Of a stretch of 64,000 nucleotides of DNA, positions 14,001 through 23,570 are shown one piece after another. This DNA is from Pogona vitticeps. Its lineage: Eukaryota; Chordata; Lepidosauria; Squamata; Agamidae. The translations under genes and the position numbers were made by a program. The stretch spans positions 18,337,501-18,401,500 of the forward strand of contig NC_135789.1 in NCBI RefSeq assembly GCF_051106095.1, given 5' to 3'. Under the pieces are notes generated by a model. That model saw only the letters and a program-made list of their open reading frames with translations, searched no databases and was not told the origin of the DNA. Numbering within the stretch: the first letter of the stretch is position 1; each line of letters begins with the position of its first letter.

Positions 14001-17000
14001 GGGAACATGGAAGCAATGCAGATAAATAAAGCTTGCAGATGTAGACAAGCTGAAGTTGCCTGGAATTTTTCTAACTTTGAAAAGGCCTCCTGCTTGGATT
14101 CTCGGATGAATTTTGATACGAGGGACTGAGACGGGTTGGTTTCATTCTGGAATTAACTTTTTACTGGGATACATGTCAGTTGTGATGAACACAGGCTTCT
14201 GATGCTGCACCACCCCCATCCCAAGGTTTATGGAATTTCTGGAGGACTCCGGGGGGGGGAACGGAGACCAAAGACCTAATCAGTAACCCCAAAATCGGGG
14301 AGGCATTTCGAGACCCTAAGGAATTGGACGGCTTCCCAGGGGAGGAGACATGCAGACAGATGATGGACGGAAGGAAGGAAGGAGCTGATGATGGATTGAA
14401 GGAAGGAAGGAAGGAAGGAAGGAAGGAAGGAAGGAAGGAAGGAAGGAAGGAAGGAAGGAAGGAAGGAAGGAAGGAAGGAAGGAAGGAAGGAAGGAAGGAA
14501 GAAGCTGATGATGGGTTGAAGGAAGGAAGGAAGGAAGGAAGGAAGGAAGGAAGGAAGGAAGGAAGGAAGGAAGGAAGGAACTGGTGATGGACGGGTGGAA
14601 GGAGCTAATCACGGAGAGAAGAAGGAAAGTAGATTTAAGAGTACAAAGATAACAGGCTGTGGAAATCTCCTGATAAAATCTCTCAGTGCCAACAACCACG
14701 ATTCCACCATTTACAGAGGTAGTAACTAAGGAATCCCATTCCTTTTGATGGACTGTAGTGATGAACCGTGTGCCGTAAAGCAATGCCAACTCTTGCCAAC
14801 TTTCCAGGTATAAAGTACTTGGAGGTGACTGCCTGATCCTGCCTTCTGGGGGCGCTCCGAAACCACTGTGCTGCTCTGTGGAGTGGTCTCGGTAGGAATG
14901 TAAATTCACTGCTCCCCCCGCCGCCCCACAGATGGGTGATCCACTCCAGCCCAATCCTAAATTTGGCCCAAAGGCCTCAAAACCATTTCCCTGTTAAGAA
15001 TGTTTTGGTGGTCCACCAAAAATATTACCCGAGTCTGAATTTTTTAATCTAAAACGTCCCCTTCTGATGCAAGTTTGTACACAGAGATCGGTAGCAGAAA
15101 GGCCCAGAATGTGGAAAACAACATTTAAAATGTATTGCATTTCAGCTCCAACATACCCCAAAGTAGTTTCCCGTCAGCATTACAGTTTCCACTGGAAAAA
15201 TAACTTTTTCATTTTACATAAGCAATCGCAATTGTTACTTCTCAGTTACTTTTAAAACAAGCAGCGTGATGAGAGCAGCTTTTGATAACAAGAGAAGACA
15301 ACTAAGTAATGAGGTCATATTCCTGTAACTATAAAAGTATCTGATTGCAAGTATTTGATAGTAAAAGTAATTTTGATCGCAAGACAACAAACCTAAATAA
15401 GGAGGCCACATGTCAATGATTATAAATGTAATTTTGCTGGCAAGTAATTGATAGCAAAAGTAATTTTGATAGCAAGACATGGTAATAACTGTAAAAGTAA
15501 CTGGGAACAGTTATAGTTATGCCACAAAAGGAATGAAGCTGTGTGTGTTTAGTCGTTTAGTCGTGTCCGACTCTTCGTGACCCCATGGACCAGAGCACGC
15601 CAGGCCCTCCTGTCTTCTACTGCCTCCCGGAGTTGTGTCAGGTTCATGTTGGTTGCTTCGCAGACACTGTCCAGCCATCTCATCCTCGGTCGTCCCCTTC
15701 TCCTCTTGCCATCACACCTTCCTAACATCAAGGTTTTTTCCAAGGACTCTTTTCTTCTCATGAGATGGCCAAAGTACTGGAGCCTCAGCTTCAGGATCTG
15801 TCCTTCAAGTGAGCATTCAGGGTTGATTTCCTTTAGAACTGATAGGTTTGTTCTCCTTGCAGTCCAGGGGATTCTCAAGAGCCTCCTCCAGCACCACAAT
15901 TCAAAGGCATCAATTCTTCGGCGGTCTGCTTTCTTTATGGTCCAGCTCTCACTTCCATACATCACGACAGGAAAAACCATAGCTTTGACTATTCGGACTT
16001 TTGTTGGCAAGGTGATGTCTCTGCTTTTCGAGATGCTGTCAAGATTTGTCATCGCTTTCCTCCCAAGAAGAAGGCGCCTTTTAATTTCAGGGCTGCTGTC
16101 TCCATCTGCAGTGATCATGGAGCCCAGGAAGATAAAATTTGACACTGCCTCCATATCTTCCCCTTCTATTTCCCAGGAGGTGATGGGACCAGTGGCCATG
16201 ATCTTAGTTTTTTTGATGTTGAGTTTCAGACCGTTTTTTGCACTCTCCTCTTTCACTCTCATTACAAGGTTCTTTAATTCCTCCTCACTTTCTGCCATCA
16301 GAGTGGTATCATCTGCATATCGGAGGTTGTTGATATTTCTTCCGGCAATCTTAATTCCGGCTTGGGTTTCTTCCAGTCCAGCCTTCCGCATGATGTATTC
16401 TGCATATAAGTTAAATAAGCTGGGGGACAATATACAGCCTTGCCGTACTCCTTTCCCAATTTTGAACCACTCAGTTGTTCCATGACCAGTTCTAACTGTT
16501 GCTTCCTGTCCCACATATAGGTTTCTCAGGAGACAGATAAAGTGGTCAGGCACTCCGATTTCTTTAAGAACTTGCCATAGTTTGCTGTGGTCCACACAGT
16601 CAAAGGCTTTCGCATAGTCAATGAAGCAGAAGTAGATATTTTTCTGGAACTCTCTGGCTTTCTCCATAATCCAGCGCAAGTTAGCAATTTGGTCTCGAGT
16701 TCCTCTGCCTCTTCGGAATCCAGCTTGTACTTCTGGGAGTTCTCGGTCCACATACTGCTGAAGCCTACCTTGTAGGATTTTGAGCATAACCTTGCTAGCG
16801 TGTGAAATGAGTGCAATTGTACGGTAGTTGGAGCATTCTTTGGCACTGCCTTTCTTTGGGATTGGGATGTAGACTGATCTTTTCCAATCCTCTGGCCACT
16901 GTTGAGTTTTCCAAACTTGCTGGCATATTGAATGTAGCACCTTAACAGCATCATCTTTCAAGATTTTAAATAGTTCAACTGGAATGCCATCACCTCCACT

Positions 17001-20000
17001 GGCCTTGTTGTTAGCCAGGCTTTCTAAGGCCCACTTGACTTCGCTCTCCAGGATGTCTGGCTCAAGGTCAGCAACTACATTGTCTGGGTTGTCCGGGATA
17101 TCCAAATCTTTCTGATATAATTCCTCTGTGTATTCTTGCCACCTCGTCTTGACGTCTTCTGCTTCTGTTAGGTCCTTCCCATTTTTGTCTTTTATCATGT
17201 TCATCTTTGCGCAAAATGTTCCTCTAATATGTCCAATTTTCCTGAACAGATCTCTGGTCTTTCCTTTTCTGTTATCTTCCTCTACTTCTTTGCATTGTTC
17301 ATTTAAGAAGGCCCTCTTGTCTCTCCTTGCTATTCTTTGGAAGTCTGCATTCAAGTTTCTGTAACTTTCCCTATCTCCCTTGCATTTTGCTTCCCTTCTC
17401 CTCTCTGCTATTTCTAAGGCCTCGTTGGACAGCCACTTTGCTTTCTTGCATTTCCTTTTCTTTGGGATGGTTTTCGTTGCTGCCTCCTGGACAATGTTAC
17501 GAGCCTCTATCCAAAGTTCTTCAGGCACTCTGTCCACCAAATCTAGTTCCTTAAATCTGTTCTTTACTTCCACTGTGTATTCATAAGGGATTTGGTTTAG
17601 ATTATACCTGAGTGGCCCAGTGGTTTTTCCTAATCTCTTCAGTCTAAGCTTGAATTTTGCTATGAGAAGCTGATGATCAGAACCGCAGTCAGCTCCAGGT
17701 CTTGTTTTTGCTGACTGTATAGAGCTTCTCCATCTTTGGCTGCAGAGAATATAATCAATCTGATTTCGATATTGCCCATCTGGTGATTTCCATGTATAGA
17801 GTCGCCTCTTGTGTTGTTGGAAAAGAGTGTTTGTGATGACCAGCTTATTCTCTTGACAAAACTCTATTAGCCTTTGTCCTGCTTCGTTCTGAACTCCAAG
17901 GCCAAACTTCCCTGTTGTTCCTTTTATCTCTTGGCTCCCTACTTTAGCATTCCAGTCCCCTAGAATGAGAAGAACATCTTTCTTTGGTGTCAGTTCTAGA
18001 AGGTGTTGTAAATCTTCATAGAATTGTTCAATTTCAGTCTCCTCAGCAATGCTGGTTGGTGCATAAACTTGGATTATTGTGATGTTGAATGGTCTGCCTT
18101 GGATTCGTATTGACATCATTCTATCATTTTTGAGATTGTATCCCATTACAGCTTTTCCCACTCTTTTGTTGACTATGAGGGCTACTCCATTCCTTCTACG
18201 GGATTCTTGCCCACAATAGTAGATATGATAATCATCTGAGCTGAATTCGCCCATTCCTGTCCATTTTAGTTCACTGATGCCCAGGATGTCGATGTTTATT
18301 CTTGCCATCTCCTGTTTGACCACCTCCAGCTTCCCAACGTTCATAGATCTTACATTCCAGGTTCCTATGCAGTATTCTTCTTTGCAGCATTGGATTTTCC
18401 TTTCACTTCCAGGCACGTCCACAGCTGAGCGTCCTTTCGGCTTTGGCCCAACCACTTCATTAGCTCTGGAGCTACTTGTACTTGTCCTCCACTCTTCCTC
18501 AGTAGCATGTTGGACGCCTTCCGACCTGAGGGGCCCATCTTCCAGCGTCATATCTTTTAGTCTTTTGTTTCTGATCATGGGGCGTTCTTGGCAAAGATAC
18601 TGGAGTGGCTTGCCATTTCCTACTCCAGGTGGATTGCGTTTAGTCGGAACTCTCCACTATGTCCTGTCCGTCTTGGGTGTCCCTGCACGGCATAGCCCAT
18701 AGCTTCTCTGAGTTACTCAAGCCCCTTCGCCACGACAAGGCAGCAATCCATGAAGGAGGGAATGAAGCTACTCCTTATTATATTCTGCTCCTAATCTTGA
18801 TTATGTGTTCTTATTGGGTAGTTACTAGTTAACTGTCACTTTTTACTTTCAAGACCTGGGAGCAACTCCGTGCAATCTGGAATAAGAAGTGGAAAATCTG
18901 TTTGCAGTCCCTAAATTTAAAAAAAAAATGAATATTTTTTTTAAAAGCTGCTAAATCTCCCCATACTTGGCCAAAAAGTCAGGGCTAAAGTATGTTGATT
19001 TTTTGCAACTGCCAGCCATTTGGCCTTAAAGGCGCCAAGCCTAAACTGGTGTTATATCAGGCTGCATGGGGTAGCAGCCAGGGTGCCATGCAAGGAAACC
19101 TAGGTTTAAATAAATAGGGGACATACTGTATCTGCAAGCATGAGTCAAGAAGACCCAGATTCAAATCCTGCATCAGCCACAAGTCCCTCATCTGAAACAG
19201 GAGTGATAATACTGTCCTGCCTTACAGGGTGGTTGTAGCTTAGTTAATACATCCCAAGCACCCCAAAAGCAGCTTGACATCTGGAGAGCTCAGGGGCTGA
19301 GGTCTCTGGCTGTGGAGCCAGAAGTTGGGAGTTCAAATCTCCACTTTGCCTCCTTGACAGGGGCTGGACTCGGTGATTCATAGGGTCCCTTCTCTGCACT
19401 TTAATGATGATGATGACGACTATCCTTAACAAAGAAGTAGAAACCTCAGGGGTTTAGGCATGTCAGTGTGGAGCCAGAGGTTGGGAGTTCGAATCCCCCA
19501 CTGGGCCTCCTCAACGGGGGCTGGACTGGATGATCTTTAGAGGTCCCTTCCAGCTCTGCCGTTCTAAGATTATCATCATCATAATCAGCAGTAATGTGAT
19601 GAAGGATAGGGCTGAGTAAAAGCAATGGAACTTTCTTTGAGGTACTGGGTTTGAATCTCACCCGGCTGGAGAAAAAAGGGAAAACTTCCTATTTCAATAT
19701 TGGGGGCGACAGGTGAGATCCCCCCTGTCGTTTGAATGAGCAGCCCAGCAGAGGAACAGAGATGAGCTGGGCCCAGTCCATCATACTGGGAAGACTGGGT
19801 GGGTTTGTGCCAGTGGGGGGGGGGGAGAGGGCGGAGATGCCTCCCCCCCAGCTGGTCTCAATAAAGATTCAGGGCAGGCGAGGAGAGGGTGACGTCGGAG
19901 GCTTAAAAAGAGCATAAATTAGGAAAATACGGGCTTTGGGTTAGGGGAATGGAAACAATGGCTGTCTCCTCGAAATCCCAATTAAGTTCAAAGGCAAGAA

Positions 20001-20765
20001 GCCCAGAACGGGGTGGGGTGGGGGCTGGTATCCCAACCGAGAAAGAAAGAAACCAACCCAAACTCAGATTTCCTTCCACCCCCAAAACGATTTCTGTGGG
20101 CCTTTCATGGCGGGGTCCCCCCCAAGACCCCCATAAAGCTTGAGGGAGCGAAAAATGCATCTCAGCAGCAAATAAGGGGCCGTTTGGAAAAGACCACCCA
20201 CCCACCCGGAGATACCTCTTAAAAGGCGGTCAGAGTAGCAGCCCCAGGGGTTCACCCCTCCTTTGAGCAATGGGGTACTTTGGGAGAAAAGGGGGTGCCC
20301 CCTTTTTCTCCCCTCTTTTAACCGAAAAACAACTTGGGGGATCAGGAGACAGGTAAACGCATATACATACTCGAAGCCAGGATTTGGGGGAGAAAAAGTG
20401 GGGTCCCCAGTTCTATCCGTTTCGGGGAGCAGTATGGGAGAAGTTTTGGGGAGGAAAAGCGGGGCCCCCCTTTAATCCATGTAAGGGGGGAAGTACGGGA
20501 GAAATTCAAAGGGGGTTAAGCGCCTTCGGGGGTGCTCTTAAAAAGGGGGGTGTCTGTCCCTCCCCCCCGGATGGTTGGGGGGGGTGGCCGCTCCCTGCAG
20601 AGCTGCGAACAAGAAGGGGGGAGGAATCTAGGGGTTTTTTGGGGGGAAGCAGGGGAAAGGGGTACCTTTTAGGGAGGGGGGAGGCGAAAAAAGGGGGGGG
20701 CTCTTCTCCTTACCGACGACCAAGCCGAGGCAATCGAGGGCCACGAAGATGCGCGGTCGCTCCAT
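4268..20765 (-). CDS. PLPP2: Phospholipid phosphatase 2, six coding exons, complete
   Basis: The gene encodes a six-pass membrane lipid phosphate phosphatase that removes phosphate from phosphatidate, lysophosphatidate, ceramide-1-phosphate and sphingosine-1-phosphate, with the active site facing the lumen or outside. Coding exons are 20765-20714, 6753-6602, 6431-6154, 5405-5348, 4901-4725 and 4408-4268; they join in frame to 285 residues (human about 288). The PAP2 triad is visible: KYMIGRLRP at residues 117-125, YSGHS at 165-169, and [12 protein letters not shown] at 213-224 with His220 and Asp224. N139-C-S is a candidate glycosylation site. Wording such as [20 protein letters not shown] and [16 protein letters not shown] is that of PLPP2, not PLPP1 or PLPP3. 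All introns use GT/AG. Intron 1 is 14 kb and carries a full-length BovB in the same orientation. Confidence 0.96.
4450..4584 (+). repeat. tRNA-derived SINE with GAT-rich tail
   Basis: It has the B-box-like 'GGGAGTTCGAATCCCCC', the body 'GGGGCTGGACTGGATGATCC' and the end 'CTCTGCCATTCTAAGATGGTGATG'. It lies just inside PLPP2 intron 5, antisense to the gene, and is one of the better-preserved copies of this family in the window. Confidence 0.8.
4725..4901 (-). CDS. PLPP2: PLPP2 coding exon 5 (PAP2 C3 motif)
   Basis: The exon codes for residues 181-239, from [17 protein letters not shown] through the C3 catalytic motif [12 protein letters not shown] to [11 protein letters not shown]. It contains the catalytic His220 and Asp224 and two hydrophobic stretches. 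The acceptor is TTCCAG and the donor GTAAGT; both phases are 0. Confidence 0.95.
5348..5405 (-). CDS. PLPP2: PLPP2 coding exon 4 (PAP2 C2 motif)
   Basis: This 58-base exon codes for [19 protein letters not shown], including the conserved YSGHS of the phosphatase active site with His168. Its phases (2 in, 0 out) fit exons 3 and 5. Confidence 0.95.
5480..5739. mobile_element. Tigger-like non-autonomous DNA transposon
   Basis: The copy carries the block 'CATCTAGTGGCCAGTTCTGG', the AT-rich 'TTTTAATATTTTTAATATTT' core and the right end 'GACTGTGGGTAAGCGAATC...GGTCCTACTGTA' shared with the copies at 486, 31822, 37718, 39349, 56788, 60596 and 63664. It lies in PLPP2 intron 3. Confidence 0.65.
6154..6431 (-). 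CDS. PLPP2: PLPP2 coding exon 3 (PAP2 C1 motif)
   Basis: The exon codes for residues 69-160 and part of 161. It includes [19 protein letters not shown], the C1 motif KYMIGRLRP (117-125) and the loop ending NAKNVTES with a candidate N-glycosylation site at N139. The acceptor is TTGTAG and the donor GTGAGG. Confidence 0.95.
6602..6753 (-). CDS. PLPP2: PLPP2 coding exon 2
   Basis: The exon codes for residues 18-68: [20 protein letters not shown], then [19 protein letters not shown] and a second hydrophobic stretch. The acceptor is TTGCAG and the donor GTAAGT. Phase 1 in and 0 out agree with exons 1 and 3. Confidence 0.95.
6890..7200. repeat. LINE 3'-end pieces and ATTT microsatellite
   Basis: Two interspersed-repeat fragments are seen. 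One carries 'TATCCCGCCTTTCTCCTAAA' and 'GGACCCGAGGCGGCTTACAT'; the other follows an (ATTT)n run at 6972-7003 and reads 'GGACTTATATACCGCCCCAT' and 'CTCTCCGGGCGGTTTACAA'. Similar pieces occur near 1775, 9735, 41303 and 63880. They look like 3' ends of LINEs common in lizards; the family was not resolved. Confidence 0.5.
8770..8965 (-). repeat. RTE-like LINE 3'-end fragment
   Basis: On the minus strand the text matches the '...GTCAAGTCACC...GCTCAGCTCTTGCAAACTCA...CTTTCCTGCTGCC' family seen also at 22430, 26632, 48740 and 50905. A better copy at 48740 encodes a RKRGRPNTRW-type reverse-transcriptase tail, so this is the coding and 3' end of an old non-LTR retrotransposon. It lies in PLPP2 intron 1. 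Confidence 0.6.
10145..10366. repeat. Short tandem duplication, unit 82-84 bp, about 2.7 copies
   Basis: Three successive units begin GACGGGGCC or GATGGGGCC and each contains 'CAGTGGCAGGGAGTTCCAG' or a close variant; the first two also share 'GCAGATCTGACTCCTTGAAA'-type sequence. The surrounding text (about 10050-10480, including 'GGTGGTGGGACCGAGAGAAA') looks like an old LINE piece, so the duplication seems to have arisen inside a repeat. Confidence 0.75.
10989..11022. repeat. TC dinucleotide microsatellite
   Basis: An almost pure CT/TC run lies in PLPP2 intron 1. Confidence 0.9.
12075..12296. mobile_element. Mariner-like MITE ending in a perfect palindrome
   Basis: The segment contains 'ATTTTCAGGGGATGTTTTAT', 'GGGCTTATTTTCAGGTAAGG' and 'TCTTATTTTAGGGGAAACAGTA', the signature of mariner/Tigger MITEs with CAGTATTTCCCC-type ends. 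At 12263-12296 it runs into a perfect 34-base inverted repeat (AGGGGAAACAGTATATA and its complement). Confidence 0.55.
14395..14582. repeat. Compound GGAA tetranucleotide array
   Basis: Two long pure GGAA blocks are separated by 'GAAGCTGATGATGGGTTGAA' and preceded by 'GGAGCTGATGATGGATTGAA'. The array lies in PLPP2 intron 1. Its spacer motifs recur in the array at 59310-59720. Confidence 0.95.
15541..18758 (-). mobile_element. Full-length BovB (RTE clade) LINE with intact ORF
   Basis: The element is bounded by an 11-base target-site duplication GGAATGAAGCT (15530-15540 and 18759-18769) and measures about 3.2 kb, the usual full BovB length. It has a short 5' leader, one long ORF, and the BovB 3' end with 'TTAGTCGTTTAGTCGTGTCC' (plus-strand reading). 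It lies in PLPP2 intron 1 in the same orientation as the gene. Exact flanking repeats and an uninterrupted ORF suggest a recent insertion. BovB is known for horizontal spread between squamates and other vertebrates. Confidence 0.96.
15549..18578 (-). CDS. BovB ORF: endonuclease and reverse transcriptase, intact, 1009 aa
   Basis: The ORF encodes the element's retrotransposition protein. The apurinic-like endonuclease spans about residues 70-310, with GTWNVRSMN at 72-80, SELKW around Glu103, LGDWNAKVG near 206-214 and GSDHQLL near 299-305. The reverse transcriptase spans about 530-830, with [13 protein letters not shown] near 526-538, [13 protein letters not shown] near 584-596, [13 protein letters not shown] near 652-664, [14 protein letters not shown] near 712-725 and the catalytic YADD at 754-757. 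The C-terminus holds [12 protein letters not shown] and [17 protein letters not shown]. No stop or frameshift is seen. Chosen start is the first Met, 27 bases after an in-frame leader; the exact start is uncertain. Confidence 0.95.
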   Translation of the reverse strand: MIRNKRLKDMTLEDGPLRSEGVQHATEEEWRTSTSSSRANEVVGPKPKGRSAVDVPGSERKIQCCKEEYCIGTWNVRSMNVGKLEVVKQEMARINIDILGISELKWTGMGEFSSDDYHIYYCGQESRRRNGVALIVNKRVGKAVMGYNLKNDRMMSIRIQGRPFNITIIQVYAPTSIAEETEIEQFYEDLQHLLELTPKKDVLLILGDWNAKVGSQEIKGTTGKFGLGVQNEAGQRLIEFCQENKLVITNTLFQQHKRRLYTWKSPDGQYRNQIDYILCSQRWRSSIQSAKTRPGADCGSDHQLLIAKFKLRLKRLGKTTGPLRYNLNQIPYEYTVEVKNRFKELDLVDRVPEELWIEARNIVQEAATKTIPKKRKCKKAKWLSNEALEIAERRREAKCKGDRESYRNLNADFQRIARRDKRAFLNEQCKEVEEDNRKGKTRDLFRKIGHIRGTFCAKMNMIKDKNGKDLTEAEDVKTRWQEYTEELYQKDLDIPDNPDNVVADLEPDILESEVKWALESLANNKASGGDGIPVELFKILKDDAVKVLHSICQQVWKTQQWPEDWKRSVYIPIPKKGSAKECSNYRTIALISHASKVMLKILQGRLQQYVDRELPEVQAGFRRGRGTRDQIANLRWIMEKAREFQKNIYFCFIDYAKAFDCVDHSKLWQVLKEIGVPDHFICLLRNLYVGQEATVRTGHGTTEWFKIGKGVRQGCILSPSLFNLYAEYIMRKAGLEETQAGIKIAGRNINNLRYADDTTLMAESEEELKNLVMRVKEESAKNGLKLNIKKTKIMATGPITSWEIEGEDMEAVSNFIFLGSMITADGDSSPEIKRRLLLGRKAMTNLDSISKSRDITLPTKVRIVKAMVFPVVMYGSESWTIKKADRRRIDAFELWCWRRLLRIPWTARRTNLSVLKEINPECSLEGQILKLRLQYFGHLMRRKESLEKTLMLGRCDGKRRRGRPRMRWLDSVCEATNMNLTQLREAVEDRRAWRALVHGVTKSRTRLND
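19281..19421 (+). repeat. tRNA-derived SINE
   Basis: It contains 'GGGAGTTCAAATCTCCAC', 'GGGGCTGGACTCGGTGATTC' and a GATGATGATGACGA tail. It sits directly before a second copy of the same family. Confidence 0.7.
19446..19588 (+). repeat. tRNA-derived SINE
   Basis: It contains 'GGGAGTTCGAATCCCCCACT', 'GGGGCTGGACTGGATGATCT', 'CCAGCTCTGCCGTTCTAAGA' and an ATCATCATAATC tail. It is a near neighbour, in the same orientation, of the copy at 19281. Confidence 0.8.
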
Positions 20766-21200
20766 GGCTTCCGCGGGCGCGGGTCTTGCGCTCGGATCGC
20801 GCGCGCCTCACATGGCGCAAGCCGCGCGGAGGGGGCGAGGCGATCCCGGCGGGAGGATCCGCGCTCCGGCCGCCGGCGGAGGGAGGACGAGCTCTGGCCC
20901 CGGACCCAGGCAGGGCGGCCAGGAGGGAGAAGGCGGAAGGCGGGGCGCAGCGCGGCGCATCGCGCGCGGAGGCGGAGGATGGCGCTGCGCCGCCCCGCGT
21001 CCCCTCCCGGCGCCGCCCCGGTCCTTCCCGCAGGGCGCCTGGGACCCTCCCGACCATCCCGAGAGGTCGGCCTGGGGGGGGGGGGCAAAAGCCGAGAGGG
21101 GCTCCCGGAAGCTCCGCGGCCGAGGGGTGTGTGTCGGGGTGGGGATTCGAACTCAAGACTCCTGCCTCCTCTCCCGCCCCTCTACCCACCCGGGCTTTGG
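20690..21200. promoter_or_regulatory. PLPP2: CpG-rich promoter block of PLPP2
   Basis: The block is dense in CpG and GC-rich (GCGCGC, CGGCGG and similar runs), in contrast to the AT-richer flanks. It contains the first coding exon and the upstream sequence of PLPP2, as expected for a CpG-island promoter. The transcription start cannot be fixed from the sequence. A long G-rich stretch lies on the intron side (about 20270-20700). Confidence 0.75.
20714..20765 (-). CDS. PLPP2: PLPP2 coding exon 1 (start)
   Basis: ATG at 20765-20763 opens [17 protein letters not shown], the start of the first membrane segment, matching human MQRRWVFVLLDVLCLLV in pattern. The donor GTAAGG leaves phase 1, which fits exon 2 (G+CT gives Ala). 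It lies inside the CpG-rich block. Confidence 0.93.
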
Positions 21201-22429
21201 GCGGCTGCTCGACAGCCCAGGCGGTGATCCTTCGCTGAGTATCGAGGATCTAATAAACCCGGGAATATATTTCCTGCCTCCTTGATGTGTTATATTCCGT
21301 TTCAGGGCAATGTACCACCAAGCATGGGCAAAGCGCTCCTTTTCTCCCCCCCCTCGGGCCCCGTTTTTGCCTTTTCTCGGGGGCAGAACGGGCTCCTGAG
21401 CATACAGAGAATTGCCTTGCTTTTCAGTTGGCCCAAGCAATTTTTAAAAAATTTGAATAAATCAATGAGAGAGAGAGAGAATTGATTTATTCGTTTTTTT
21501 AAAAGTTGCTTATTGGAGTGGAAGAAAAGTTTTCCCTGCCTGTTATTATTACTAATCGTTCTGACCGCAAAAACAGACTCAAGGAAAAACTCCTTTTTTA
21601 AAAAGTCTGGTTCTCCTCCCGAAGGAGTTGGGGTTCTTTATTGGGGGGGGAGGTAGCTGTGGCCTGCTCCCTAAAAGTTGGCCCAGACCCCCTTTGGCAT
21701 GCCTTTTATTCCTCCCCTCCTAAACACTCTTTTTTTTCCAGGAAGGGTTCCTTCCCTCCCTTGCCCTCTGCATCGAATAAACATCGATTCCAACGCCAAT
21801 CTTGCCAGCAACAAAAGAATGAAAGACGGTTTCCAGATTCTTCCACTGTCTAAAGATTTAAAAGCCAGATTTTATGTTCCCGGAAGACATTTCTTTCTTT
21901 CTTTCTTTTCCTCCCCATTTTTTCTTTTCATTCTCCCCCCCCCCCCCGCCACCCCACCTTGGAGTACAAGCGCTTCCAGCCAGGAGAAAAATGTGTTTTC
22001 ATCACAAAGGGATGTGTTCCGGTTTCTCTGAAGGCCTGGGCCCCTGGAGGCTGTTTAATCAACGCTGGGTGTAGTTTTAAACAAACATGAAGGGCTTGTT
22101 TGGGATTTTTTTCTTGCGTTTCCACCATTCTGAGCGGTTGGGAAGCTTGTTTCTGGCTAGGAGACGTTCTCCGGCCCTCACTGAAAGATGATCCGTATAA
22201 ATAGGGATGAAATTCTGTATCCTTCCCCCCCCCCATGAAAACTTAACCCACAATACCTTTCTGGTGCAGTCCAGAAAAAAGTTGAGTTTATTTTATTTTA
22301 TTTTTAATTTATACAGTATATCCAGACAGGCGTCCCCATTGCATCCGGCTGTCCTGGCAGCTTTGAGCTCACAGCCTGGGCCTTAATCCTTCAGTATTCA
22401 ACCCTGCTGTTTTTCTGTCCCCCCCCCCC

Positions 22430-22600
22430 AAGCGGTTTCTGATTTCTCGTGGCCCTAGGACGGAGCAACCTCCAAAGTGTCCCACCGTTAACTGGCTCTG
22501 ATCAGCTCTTGCAAACCCAAGGCTGGGGTTTCTTTGATCAAATCCATCCATCTCACATTTGGGGGCTTCCTCTTTTCCTGCTGCCATCAGCCATGTGTGT
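22430..22600 (-). repeat. RTE-like LINE 3'-end fragment
   Basis: The plus-strand text 'GATCAGCTCTTGCAAACCCA' and 'CTTCCTCTTTTCCTGCTGCC' matches the family at 8770, 26632 and 48740. It is short and degraded. Confidence 0.5.
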
Positions 22601-23499
22601 GCTCCATTAAGGTTAAAAGCTTGTTTCACCCCCACCTCCATAAGCTTCTTAGTTTTAATACCTCTCTAAGGAAGGAAGCCACATTGGTCTTCTTCAGTTT
22701 GGGAATAACCATGAAGTTTAAACAGTGAACAAAGCAGAAAAAAATAAATAAATCCAGAACTCAGCTTGTAATGGCGCCAGTGTAAGTCTAAACGCATTGG
22801 TTACAGCAGCTGATTGCTGGGAATGGATAAATTCCTAGTTTTTTTTTTTTAAAGCATGACCTGTGAAGTAGCCTTTAAATGAAAATAGGGGTACTGTACT
22901 TTTGTTGCGTTTTGAAGGGGGAAAAAATCCTTGCCTTTCTGTTAAAGAAAAAGCTTTTGGAAAAGACCTGGGCGGTTGGTCTGGGTTTCACGGGCAAGAT
23001 AAAGATGGAGCAACATTGCCACCCAGAGGCCAAACGTGGAATGGCAACAGAAGGGGAGAAAAAAAAATCTGTTTTTCACAGGTGGTGTCGCTTATTTACC
23101 ACCTTTTGTTCAAGCATTTCAACCTGGGTCGCTGCCAGAACTTGGGGGAGCTACTTTAGAGGACTACAAATCCCAGAATGCCCTAGAATCCTGCCCTCTA
23201 AAGGGGTGAGAATTTTGCTTCAATTTCTTAATGAAGAATTGATCCACATTTTTTTCCATATTTGGGATAGAAAGAACTTGAGGTTTAACAAACCACAATG
23301 ATGCAGAAGGCAGATTCAACAGATTCCTTCATCGGTCTTCTGGGTAACACAGAATTCTTCATTAGACAGTTTGATATATGCGGAAACTGGTTCGTATCAC
23401 TTCCTGAAATCCATGACCTTTTATTACTGGATCTGACTTTGTTTTTCTGTTTCTGTACTCTTATTTTATTTAGTAGACATGGTCTAGAGGGGCGGGGTA

Positions 23500-23501
<2 letters not shown>

Positions 23502-23570
<69 letters not shown>

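Noticed and set aside
14316-14954. 212-residue ORF rich in SFLP repeats
   Set aside because: It is a translation of the GGAA microsatellite.
15577-16485. 302-residue plus-strand ORF
   Set aside because: It is the antisense of the intact BovB ORF.
20384-21285. Long plus- and minus-strand ORFs of 140-284 residues over the PLPP2 promoter
   Set aside because: They are Gly/Arg/Pro/Ala-rich readings of a CpG-rich block without stops, with no recognisable protein.
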